Source of the DNA: Thermoanaerobacter thermocopriae JCM 7501
Lineage (GTDB): Bacteria > Bacillota > Thermoanaerobacteria > Thermoanaerobacterales > Thermoanaerobacteraceae
Reading direction: 5' to 3'
Assembly (NCBI RefSeq): GCF_001310975.1
Contig: NZ_BAZY01000003.1
Coordinates: forward strand, 79,875 to 143,874
DNA: 64,000 bases
The notes under the pieces were generated by a model. That model did no database searches. It had not been told where the DNA came from and worked only from the letters and a program-made list of their open reading frames with translations. Positions 56,416 through 64,000 of the stretch are shown here, in pieces (the first letter of the stretch is position 1; the number at the start of each line of letters is the position of its first letter). The position numbers and the translations under genes are program-made.

Positions 56416-57339
56416 GTGGTAGAACAAAAAAATTTAACATCCCCAACTAAACAATCTAAGTACCAACTAAGTGAAGCCGCATTGGGATATATATTAGTTG
56501 CTCCAGCATTATTATGTATTATTGCAATAGCTTTATATCCTGTATTAAATACTTTTAAACTGAGTCTTTATTATATGAAACTTCAACTTCCTGGATTGAC
56601 TCATTTTGTGGGATTTCAAAATTATGTTGCATTATTTCATGACCCAAGATTTTGGTCAGCAACTTCAAATACAATTGTTTTTACAGTTGTATCTGTAGCA
56701 CTGGAGTTAGTGCTCGGAATGATAATGGCACTTTTGATGAATAAAAAATTTAAAGGTACGGGATTGGTAAGAGCTGCCGTGTTGATTCCATGGGCAATAC
56801 CCACTATAGTATCCGCCCTCATGTGGAAATTCATTTATAATGACCAATTTGGTGTACTGAATGATATTTTAATGAAAACGGGCTTGATTGATAGTTACAG
56901 AGCTTGGTTGGGTAGCCCTTCTTTAGCAATGGGATCAGCTATATTTGCAGATGTATGGAAAACTGCACCTTTCATGGCATTATTATTGCTTGCCGGACTT
57001 CAAAACATATCTCATGACCTTTATGAGGCGGCAAAAGTAGATGGTGCAGGAAGTATAAGGCAATTTTTTAGTATCACTTTACCATTGTTAAAACCTACAA
57101 TTTTAGTTGCCCTCATATTTAGAACATTAGACGCTTTTAGAGTGTTTGACCTCATTTTCGTAATGACAGGAGGAGGACCAGGAAACTCAACAGAAACCCT
57201 TTCAATATATGCATATAAGACCCTTTTTAGGAACCTCGATTTTGGAATCGGTTCTGCAATAGCCGTTATAATATTTGTTTTTGTGTTCATTTTTGCAATG
57301 ATCTATATAAAACTTTTAGATAAAAACATTTTAGAATGA
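56416..57339 (+). CDS. sugar ABC transporter permease (MalF/ThuF-like)
   Basis: A 307-residue protein with six transmembrane helices. The EAA loop is LYEAAKVDGAGSIRQFFSIT. LVAPALLCIIAIALYPVLN marks the first helix. GTG start after GAAGGTG. It pairs with the next permease. Confidence 0.93.
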   Translation: MVEQKNLTSPTKQSKYQLSEAALGYILVAPALLCIIAIALYPVLNTFKLSLYYMKLQLPGLTHFVGFQNYVALFHDPRFWSATSNTIVFTVVSVALELVLGMIMALLMNKKFKGTGLVRAAVLIPWAIPTIVSALMWKFIYNDQFGVLNDILMKTGLIDSYRAWLGSPSLAMGSAIFADVWKTAPFMALLLLAGLQNISHDLYEAAKVDGAGSIRQFFSITLPLLKPTILVALIFRTLDAFRVFDLIFVMTGGGPGNSTETLSIYAYKTLFRNLDFGIGSAIAVIIFVFVFIFAMIYIKLLDKNILE

Positions 57340-57348
57340 GGTGAAAAA

Positions 57349-58182
57349 ATGAAATTTAAAAATACTGCAAACCAAATCGTATTTTATGTGTTTTTAATAA
57401 TATTTCTCGTGTATATAATTTTCCCTTTTTTATGGCAATTACTTACATCATTTAAAACTCCGCAAGAACTGTTCAGTATTCCTCCAACCTGGATTCCAAG
57501 TAAAATTTATACGGGATATTATATAAATGTGTTTACTAAACGCCCTTTTTTAACCTATTTGAAAAATAGTTTTATTGTTGCTTCATCTACCACTCTGTTT
57601 AGCCTTTTTGTTTCTTCTTTTGCATCATATGCTTTAGCAAGACTTAAATTTAAAGGAAAAGCGATAATACTTTCTTTAGTTTTATCTGTATCTATGTTTC
57701 CTGGAATCGCTATCGTTAGCCCCTTATTTCTATTTCTTAGAAAAATAAATTTATTGAATAGTTACTTAGGACTTATATTAACATACACTACTTTTGCAAT
57801 TCCTCTTTCTTTGTGGATTTTAACTTCATTTTTTAAAGAAATTCCTTTTGAACTTGAGGAATCCGCAAAAGTAGATGGTGCTACTCCTATGCAAGCATTT
57901 TTAAAGATAATAATGCCTCTTGCTACACCAGGTATGTTTACAACTGCTATTCTCACGTTTATAGCTGCATGGAATGAATTTCTATTTGCTCTTGTATTTA
58001 ACACACAAGACTCAATGAGAACAGTCCCCGTCGGTATTGCTATGTTTCCTGGAGAACACGACCTCCCTTGGGGAGATATTGCAGCAGCATCTGTTGTTGT
58101 AACAGTGCCCCTTATAATAATGGTCCTCTTATTCCAAAAGAGAATAATATCTGGATTAACTGCTGGTGCAGTAAAGGGATAA
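57349..58182 (+). CDS. sugar ABC transporter permease (MalG/ThuG-like)
   Basis: A 277-residue permease with six helices; EAA loop is LEESAKVDGATPMQAFLKII, and PFLWQLLTSFKTPQE follows the first helix. It lies 9 bases after the partner permease. No ATPase is encoded here, so a shared MsmK/MalK-type ATPase encoded elsewhere is needed. Confidence 0.94.
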   Translation: MKFKNTANQIVFYVFLIIFLVYIIFPFLWQLLTSFKTPQELFSIPPTWIPSKIYTGYYINVFTKRPFLTYLKNSFIVASSTTLFSLFVSSFASYALARLKFKGKAIILSLVLSVSMFPGIAIVSPLFLFLRKINLLNSYLGLILTYTTFAIPLSLWILTSFFKEIPFELEESAKVDGATPMQAFLKIIMPLATPGMFTTAILTFIAAWNEFLFALVFNTQDSMRTVPVGIAMFPGEHDLPWGDIAAASVVVTVPLIIMVLLFQKRIISGLTAGAVKG

Positions 58183-58225
58183 AACAGAACATAACACGAT
58201 AAAAGAGAAAGGAGTGTCTTAAGTA

Positions 58226-59896
58226 ATGCAAAGAAAATGGTGGAAAGAGGCAGTTGTATATCAAATATATCCTCGCAGTTTTTATGATACAAATGGTGAT
58301 GGAATTGGAGATTTACAAGGCATAATAACTAAACTTGACTATTTAAAAGAACTTGGAATTGATGTTATTTGGCTAAACCCAATTTACCAATCGCCAAATG
58401 CAGATAACGGTTATGATATTAGTGACTATTATGGTATTATGGACGAGTTTGGAACAATGTCAGATTTTGATGAGCTTTTAAGCCAAGCACACAAACGAGG
58501 TATAAAGATTGTAATGGATTTGGTTGTAAACCATACATCAGATGAGCATAAGTGGTTTTTAGAATCAAGAAAATCAAAGGATAATCCATATAGAGAGTTT
58601 TATTTTTGGAAAAAGGGCAAAAATGGCCGTCCACCTAACAACTGGACATCATTTTTCAGTGGCTCTGCCTGGGAATATGACCCACTAACCAATGAATATT
58701 ACCTACATCTTTTTGCTGTCAAACAACCAGATCTAAACTGGGATAACCCTATGGTCAGACAAGAGATATACAAAATGATGAAATGGTGGCTTGACAAAGG
58801 TATTGATGGGTTTAGAATGGATGTTATAAATCTAATCTCAAAAGTGGAAGGATTACCAGATGATATACAAGGCGAAAGGCAGGGTGGCCTTGTTGGCGCA
58901 AAATATTACGCGAACGGTCCCAAGGTTCATCAATACTTGCAAGAAATGAACAAAGAAGTTTTAAGCAAGTATGACATCATGACCGTTGGTGAAACACCAT
59001 TTGTAACCCCTGAAATTGCAAAATTATATGTGGAATATGACAGAAATGAATTAAACATGTTATTTCACTTTGAACTCATGGACATTGACTGCGGTAATAG
59101 CAAATGGGATATAAAACCATGGAAGCTTACAGATTTCAAGAAAATCATGTACAAATGGTACTTAGCGTTAAAAGATAAAGGCTGGAATTCGCTATACTTG
59201 AACAATCATGATCAACCAAGAATGGTCTCACGTTTCGGAAATGATAAAGAATACAGAGTAGAATCAGCAAAACTTTTGGCAACATTTCTTCATACATGGC
59301 AAGGAACGCCGTATATCTATCAAGGTGAAGAGATTGGTATGACGAATTGCAAGTTTGAAAGCATTGATGAATTTAGAGATATAGAAACCCTGAATTGGTA
59401 TAACGATATGAAAAAGCAAGGAAAAAGCGATGAGAAACTTTTAGATATTTTGAACAAGCGCAGTCGAGACCATGCGAGAACACCAATGCAATGGGATGAT
59501 ACTAAAAACGCAGGTTTTACCACAGGTATACCATGGATTAAGGTAAATCCTAATTATAAAGAAATAAATGTAAAAAAAGCATTAGAGGATAAAAATTCTA
59601 TATTTTATTATTACAAGAAGCTAATTGAGCTTAGGAAAAAATACCCTGTTATTGTATACGGCGATATCACTATGCTATATGAGGATGATGAAAAAATCTT
59701 TGCATATACAAGAAGTTACGGCAATCAAAGGCTTTTGGTTGTGCTGAACTTTTCAGAAGATAATGTTAATTTTGCTGTACCAAAGGAGATGTTCACTAAC
59801 TCCCCTCAGCTTTTAATAAGCAACTATCCAGTTAATGATAATATTCAAGAAAAAGTTATTTTAAGACCATATGAAGCAAGGGTATATAAAATATGA
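58226..59896 (+). CDS. GH13 alpha-glucosidase / oligo-1,6-glucosidase
   Basis: A 556-residue cytosolic glycoside hydrolase. Catalytic nucleophile Asp in GFRMDVINLIS, acid/base Glu in TVGETPFVTPE, and transition-state Asp in LNNHDQPRMVSRFG are present; DLVVNHTSDEH is region I. The sequence between Glu and Asp fits oligo-1,6-glucosidase or trehalose-6-phosphate hydrolase relatives. It probably cleaves the sugar imported by the upstream ABC transporter. Exact specificity is not visible. Confidence 0.93.
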   Translation: MQRKWWKEAVVYQIYPRSFYDTNGDGIGDLQGIITKLDYLKELGIDVIWLNPIYQSPNADNGYDISDYYGIMDEFGTMSDFDELLSQAHKRGIKIVMDLVVNHTSDEHKWFLESRKSKDNPYREFYFWKKGKNGRPPNNWTSFFSGSAWEYDPLTNEYYLHLFAVKQPDLNWDNPMVRQEIYKMMKWWLDKGIDGFRMDVINLISKVEGLPDDIQGERQGGLVGAKYYANGPKVHQYLQEMNKEVLSKYDIMTVGETPFVTPEIAKLYVEYDRNELNMLFHFELMDIDCGNSKWDIKPWKLTDFKKIMYKWYLALKDKGWNSLYLNNHDQPRMVSRFGNDKEYRVESAKLLATFLHTWQGTPYIYQGEEIGMTNCKFESIDEFRDIETLNWYNDMKKQGKSDEKLLDILNKRSRDHARTPMQWDDTKNAGFTTGIPWIKVNPNYKEINVKKALEDKNSIFYYYKKLIELRKKYPVIVYGDITMLYEDDEKIFAYTRSYGNQRLLVVLNFSEDNVNFAVPKEMFTNSPQLLISNYPVNDNIQEKVILRPYEARVYKI

Positions 59897-59903
59897 AGCT
59901 TAA

Positions 59904-59933
59904 AAAAATCCACAGTATGTGCTGTGGATTTTT
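59904..59933 (+). terminator. terminator of the sugar operon
   Basis: AAAATCCACAG/CTGTGGATTTTT stem with a six-base loop; the hutI remnant begins right behind it. Confidence 0.88.
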
Positions 59934-59934
59934 G

Positions 59935-60092
59935 TTAGGTGATTTCCCTGCCGCTAAAATTTTTCCATCTTTTATTGCAATATAAGCATCTTCAATCTCC
60001 TCTACCTTCTCCATGTCACTCCCACACAGAGGACGATTGTCAAGATGTGCATAAATTTTCTTAATGTTGTATATTAACAAATCTGTTCCCAT
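59935..60092 (-). pseudogene. hutI: truncated imidazolonepropionase gene (5' about 52 codons)
   Basis: From ATG 60092 (GAGG upstream), LLIYNIKKIYAHLDNRPLCG and AYIAIKDGKILAAGK match the N-terminal beta-sandwich of HutI (amidohydrolase family). After about 52 codons the sequence is that of the convergent terminator, and the frame goes into an unrelated tail (stop 59856). The metal-binding and catalytic residues are missing, so it cannot be active. It starts 9 bases after the ftcD stop, in what was probably a ftcD-hutI operon. Confidence 0.8.
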
Positions 60093-60100
60093 TTTAAACC

Positions 60101-60997
60101 TCATTCGTATATTTTATTCTCTAAAACCATATTTTCAGAAAAGTTCTCTATCCTTAAATAATAATTTGCCACATCAAACAAAGCTTTTGCTGGCACAAGC
60201 CCTATAATTTCACTACCTATGACATTTACCCCATACCTTTCAGCTTCTGCTTTAATTGTTTCAAAAACTCTGTAAATAGGTGTTTTATTAAAATCAGTAA
60301 GATTCATTGACACCTGCACAATTCCTCTTTCTTTTAAGTTTACTCCTATCGCCTTAACATACCTGTAACCACCGCTTGAAAATCTAATAGCTTTAGCAAT
60401 TTTATTAGCTATTTCAATGTTGTCTGTAGCAAGGTTGACATTATAAGCTATGAGAAAATTTCTTGCACCAATCACTGTTGCACCGCTTTTTGGATTCATT
60501 TCCTGCGGACCAAAATCAGGCTTCCACTCAGGCTGCTTTATCTTTTCAAAAAAGTTTTCATACTCTCCTCGCCTTATGTTCTCCAGATTTTTTCTTTCAG
60601 GAGTTGTAGCTGCTTCCTCATATAAATACACTGGTATATTAAGCTCTTTTCCAACTCTTTCTCCAACTTCCCTCGCAATTTGCACACATTCTTCCATTGT
60701 AACATTTTTAACAGGTATAAAAGGCACCACATCTGTTGCTCCAATCCTAGGATGCTCTCCTTTATGATATCTCATATCAATTATCTCTGAAGCTCTTTTA
60801 ATAAGCTTAAAAGCTGCTTCTTTTACTCCTTTTGCATCGCCACAAAAAGTTATGACAGTCCTGTTGTGGTCCTTGTCTGAAGAATAGTCTAAAAGCTTTA
60901 CCCCTTCCGTAGATACTACCTCTTTGACAAGCTGTGCTATTTTTTCTTGATCTTTTCCTTCACTAAAATTGGGAACACATTCAATTATTTGGTTCAT
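60101..60997 (-). CDS. ftcD: glutamate formiminotransferase
   Basis: A 298-residue FTCD N-domain enzyme moving the formimino group from formiminoglutamate to THF in histidine degradation. IIECVPNFSEGKDQEKIAQL, GEHPRIGATDVVPFIPVKN and FGPQEMNPKSGATVIGARNF are conserved. The cyclodeaminase domain is a separate protein (fchA at 51,343). It precedes the hutI remnant. ATG follows AAAGGG at about 10 bases. Confidence 0.95.
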   Translation of the reverse strand: MNQIIECVPNFSEGKDQEKIAQLVKEVVSTEGVKLLDYSSDKDHNRTVITFCGDAKGVKEAAFKLIKRASEIIDMRYHKGEHPRIGATDVVPFIPVKNVTMEECVQIAREVGERVGKELNIPVYLYEEAATTPERKNLENIRRGEYENFFEKIKQPEWKPDFGPQEMNPKSGATVIGARNFLIAYNVNLATDNIEIANKIAKAIRFSSGGYRYVKAIGVNLKERGIVQVSMNLTDFNKTPIYRVFETIKAEAERYGVNVIGSEIIGLVPAKALFDVANYYLRIENFSENMVLENKIYE

Positions 60998-61160
60998 CTA
61001 TTTTCTCACCCTTTCTAAAGTCATTTTGGTATATGCCCTTTTCATTAAAAGATGGTCGCTATTAAATCTTTTTACAATATATTTTAGTTACCCGTAAGTT
61101 TTGAATTTATAACATATTATATTTCTATTTAGCATATTAAAAATCCTGCTGACATTATTT

Positions 61161-61184
61161 AAAAAAGCGGGAATTCTCCCGCTT
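61161..61184 (-). terminator. terminator after the second chemoreceptor gene
   Basis: AAGCGGGA/TCCCGCTT stem with an ATTC loop and a T run on the minus strand. The adjoining 60,998-61,160 shows no other clear feature. Confidence 0.85.
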
Positions 61185-63164
61185 ACTCAACCTTAAACTG
61201 CTTAATTGCTTCTATAAGCGTATTGGCATAATTTTTAAGTTCGTTTGCTGTTGAAGCCATTTCCTCCACAATTGCTGATTGCTCCTCTGAAGTTGCTGAT
61301 ACTTCTTCCGCTGATGCTGCAGCCTCCTCTGATACCGCTGCTATGTTCTGGATTGAATCAACTATTTTGTTCTTGTGGGATTCTATCTCTTTTAAAGATT
61401 TATCAAGATTGTCAATTTTTTCTACTATGAAATTCACTGCATGAAGTATTCCTTCAAATACATCCTTTGTGGTATTGACTGCATTGCTTTGCTCTTCTAT
61501 TGATTTTGTTGAATCTTCTACTGTCTTGTAAGTATTGTTAATAGTGCTTTGTATTTCAGATATTAAGTTTGCTATGTTTCTCGCCGCTTGTGAAGACTGC
61601 TCTGCCAATTTTCTTACCTCATCTGCTACGACTGCAAAGCCTCTCCCTGCCTCTCCTGCTCTCGCTGCCTCTATTGCTGCGTTTAGAGATAAAAGATTTG
61701 TCTGGTCTGCTATTCCTGTTATTGTCTCTACAATTTTGCTTATTTCCGTAGATTTTTCTAAAAGATAATCTGTGGATTCTTTTACATTGTTATTAGCTTC
61801 TACTGTCAGTTGTGTCTTTTTGATTAAGTCATCTATAATCATAAGCCTTCGTTAGATACCATGCTGACATTTGATACTTCTTGGTTTATTTCATCAGCGT
61901 TCTTAATGGATTTGTCAATCAATTGTCCAAGTAAGAAAGTGGCATTAGCGCTCTCCTCTGTTTCTTTTGCTTGGCTGGATGCCCCTTGCGCAATTTCTTC
62001 AATAGCTTTTGCAACGTCTTGAGTAGCTTGTGCTGCTTGTTCAGAAGCAACAGCCATGTTTTCAGCCGAATGATTTACAGATTCTGATACACTTTTTATA
62101 TCAAAGATAAGCTTTTTTATTCCTTCAATCATTGTATTGAAGCTGTTTGCTAATATTCCTACTTCATCTTTTGCTTTTACATCAGCTTTAACAGTAATAT
62201 CTCCTTTAGCTGCTAAAGACATAGCAGTGACCACTCTCTTGATGCCTGAAGATATTGAATTTGTAAAGAAATAAGTTACCAAAAAGCCAATGAGTAATAC
62301 TATTATACTCACAGTAATTACAAAATTGCGCATTTTCATGACATCTGTTGTTAGCTCACTATCTTCCATTGTAACTACTGCTTTCCACCCAAAGCTGTCA
62401 AGATTTCTTACACTAGCAAATTTATATGTATTTCCTGAAACGTAATGTATAGTAGTATTATTGAGATTTAGCAATTTTTTCCCAAAGTCATATTTTTTTA
62501 CAGAAGTAAATAATTGCTTTGCGTCTGGATGAGAAATGACAGTTCCATCTTTTGTGATTATGTATATGTAGCCTGAGTTGCCGATTTTAATGCTGGATAA
62601 ATTTTTAGAAAGCTGTTCTAAACTTATGTCAATTCCCAATACGCCTAATAATTTACCATCTGAATTCCTAACCGCCTTTGCTATAGTTATCATAGGTACT
62701 TTTGTACCAAAATTTTGATATGGATCTGTCCATACAATACTTTCTCCTGCTTTTTCGGCATCTTTATACCAAGGTCTTTCTGTTGGATCATAGTCTTTTA
62801 AGCTGGGATCAGGAGGATATAAAATATACTTTTTGTCAGGCGTTCCAAAGTACACATACATTGCATCTGGCATAGATTTTTTTACTTCTTCTAATTCTCT
62901 AAGCACTGCCTCATCTGAGGTACTGCTTCCATCATAATTCATTATAGTATCTGATTCAGATATCATGAGAAGTGTTGATTCTGTATTTTGTTTAAAATAA
63001 CTTATATGCTTGTTTAAAACATTCAAAGCTGCCTGATTGGAATTGTTTATTTTAGATTTAAGAATACTTTCTGCAATATTTGTAGAAAAATATCCGGTTA
63101 TGACAAGAGGAATAAATATAACCAAGATTGTAAACACCAAAAGTTTCGTTCTAATACTTTTCAT
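61183..63164 (-). CDS. methyl-accepting chemotaxis protein with dCACHE sensor (one frame break)
   Basis: A chemoreceptor of about 660 residues. Helix 1 (about 8-28), a dCACHE extracellular domain ([40 protein letters not shown]), helix 2 (about 282-302), HAMP, then the signalling domain with the tip [20 protein letters not shown]. The frames join at 61839-61844 as [18 protein letters not shown] follows GGAGGG. It follows the HD-GYP gene by 16 bases and is probably co-transcribed. The ligand is perhaps an amino acid or carboxylate, as for many dCACHE domains; not shown. Confidence 0.93.
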
Positions 63165-63180
63165 TTGTTACCCTCCTATA

Positions 63181-63780
63181 TTATATAGAAATGAAGCGTT
63201 GTTGTTTTTCCTTTTTCTCCCACAAGACTTCTTCCAGTGCTTCTACGATTTTGTAATTATATTTTTGTGATTGGGTTTTTAGTTCAAATATTGCCTCCTG
63301 TATATTTCTTAATCTTTTTTCATTATAAGGCCTTCTTGTAGTCATTGCATCAAAAGAGTCACAAATTCCTATTATTTGCGCACTTAAAGGAATAATACTG
63401 ACACCAAAAGGATAACCGGAACCATCCAGCCTTTCATGATGGTAAAGTACACCCGGGACGAGATCTTTTAGTGAAGGAAAAATTTTCAACATTTCTGAAC
63501 CATAAGTTGGATGTATTTTTACAAACTCGTATTCTAACTCTGTAAGCGAGCCAGCTTTGTCTAAAATGGTGACAGGTACTAATACTTTTCCAATATCGTG
63601 TAATAATCCCCCCTTACAGTTATAAATCTGCTCATCTTTAGGTAATTCTAATTTTTTAGAAACTAAGTAAGTAAGTTTTGCAACCCTTATACTATGTAAA
63701 TAAGTCGTATAATGATAATGTTTCAAACTCGTTATTAAATGCTTTATTAGATAATACTCATTGTAATTGTATACTTCCAC
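63181..63780 (-). CDS. HD-GYP domain protein, candidate c-di-GMP phosphodiesterase
   Basis: A stand-alone HD-GYP domain of about 199 residues. Metal-binding HD in LLHDIGKVLVPVTIL, signature HHERLDGSGYPFGVS, and ICDSFDAMTTRRPYN. These hydrolyse c-di-GMP and influence motility. GTG 63780 follows GAAGGGG and is downstream of the promoter; in-frame starts further up would include a long A/T run and lie upstream of the promoter, so they are rejected. Operon with a chemoreceptor. Confidence 0.88.
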   Translation of the reverse strand: MEVYNYNEYYLIKHLITSLKHYHYTTYLHSIRVAKLTYLVSKKLELPKDEQIYNCKGGLLHDIGKVLVPVTILDKAGSLTELEYEFVKIHPTYGSEMLKIFPSLKDLVPGVLYHHERLDGSGYPFGVSIIPLSAQIIGICDSFDAMTTRRPYNEKRLRNIQEAIFELKTQSQKYNYKIVEALEEVLWEKKEKQQRFISI

Positions 63781-63817
63781 CGTTTCCCCTTCTTTTCGAC
63801 ATAATTTGACAAGAAAA

Positions 63818-63846
63818 ATTATACCATTTGTTTCTTCTAATGTCAA
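63818..63846 (-). promoter_or_regulatory. sigma-A promoter of the HD-GYP/chemoreceptor unit
   Basis: Perfect TTGACA (63846-63841), 17-base spacer, TATAAT (63823-63818). Confidence 0.88.
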
Positions 63847-63861
63847 TTTTAAAAAAGTTTC

Positions 63862-63879
63862 AAAAAAAAAAAAAAAAAA
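63862..63879. repeat. A18 homopolymer tract
   Basis: Eighteen consecutive A on the plus strand, upstream of two divergent promoters. Length may be inexact or variable. Confidence 0.75.
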
Positions 63880-63903
63880 TACAGTTTTTTTAATCAATTT
63901 TTT

Positions 63904-63932
63904 TTGACAATCACTCTTTTAAAAAATAGTAT
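63904..63932 (+). promoter_or_regulatory. sigma-A promoter reading off the right edge
   Basis: TTGACA (63904-63909), 17-base spacer, TAGTAT (63927-63932). No start codon is seen before the window ends, so the gene lies outside. Confidence 0.6.
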
Positions 63933-64000
63933 ACTGAACTATTGTTATCCTAATTTTATTTGATTTTGATGGAGAAACCAATAAATTTTTTTGATATGAA

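Noticed and set aside
8013..61844. Programmed ribosomal frameshifting in the split genes
   Set aside because: The breaks lie in many unrelated genes without common slippery sites, stop codons or stimulatory structures, and most need a missing base rather than a shift signal.
531..63164. Many open frames of 60-150 codons antisense to the genes
   Set aside because: They lie wholly opposite well-supported genes, lack ribosome sites, and have low-complexity or cysteine/serine-rich translations typical of antisense AT-rich coding DNA.
1..64000. CRISPR arrays, insertion sequences, integrases or phage genes
   Set aside because: I saw no regularly spaced repeats, transposase or integrase motifs, or attachment-site repeats in the sequence.

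Overview
The window is low-GC, AT-rich bacterial DNA with Firmicutes-type ribosome binding sites and Bacillus/Clostridium operon orders. Many proteins look like those of thermophilic, motile, saccharolytic, spore-forming anaerobes. Evidence includes a ThiS/TtuA/ThiF-like tRNA thiolation set, TrmI, a NagE-type PTS with a BglG-type antiterminator, a homocitrate-synthase-like gene beside aconitase, rubrerythrin, and the spore-related YyaC and GerMN proteins. The best guess is Thermoanaerobacter or a close relative; this is inference, because no rRNA gene is present.

Layout. 1-11.5 kb: a truncated asparagine-synthase gene, then a late-flagellar locus on the minus strand in the Bacillus subtilis order (recD2, comFC, yvyF, flgM, flgN, flgK, flgL, yviE, fliW, csrA, hag), followed by two glycosyltransferase genes. 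Sigma-28-type promoters precede flgM, hag, the glycosyltransferase pair and a chemoreceptor gene at 41-42.6 kb. 14-18.7 kb: metK under an S-box riboswitch, the ttuB/ttuA/ttuC-like tRNA thiolation cluster, rubrerythrin and three tRNA genes (Pro, Val, Tyr). 18.9-29.6 kb: a secreted phosphodiester-glycosidase-type protein, yyaC, a response regulator / kinase / GerMN lipoprotein module, a LacI regulator, a HAD phosphatase and DUF421/DUF4363 membrane proteins. 29.6-33.5 kb: trmI and a complete pantothenate operon (panG, panB, panC, panD) behind a pan-type RNA and attenuator. 33.5-36.6 kb: aconitase and a (homo/Re-)citrate synthase. 36.7-41 kb: a GlcNAc/glucose PTS with its antiterminator, and a second gene with the same promoter-antiterminator leader. 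42.7-51.2 kb: a nucleoside uptake and catabolism operon (BMP lipoprotein, ABC transporter, GntR regulator, cdd, deoB, pdp). 51.3-61 kb: histidine/formimino-folate genes (fchA, hutI remnant, ftcD) interrupted by about 8 kb carrying a YesM/YesN-like two-component system, a sugar ABC transporter and a GH13 alpha-glucosidase. 61-64 kb: a chemoreceptor and an HD-GYP protein.

A warning for any reader: about 24 single-base frame breaks occur in about 18 genes, mostly at homopolymer runs and mostly one missing base. In each case the reading frame continues with good family sequence on the other side. These look like indel errors of a draft sequence rather than decay, so such genes are given below as single full-length features with the break noted. 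Two truncations cannot be repaired this way and may be real: hutI at about 59,935 and a 22-codon Uma2-like stub at 39,892.
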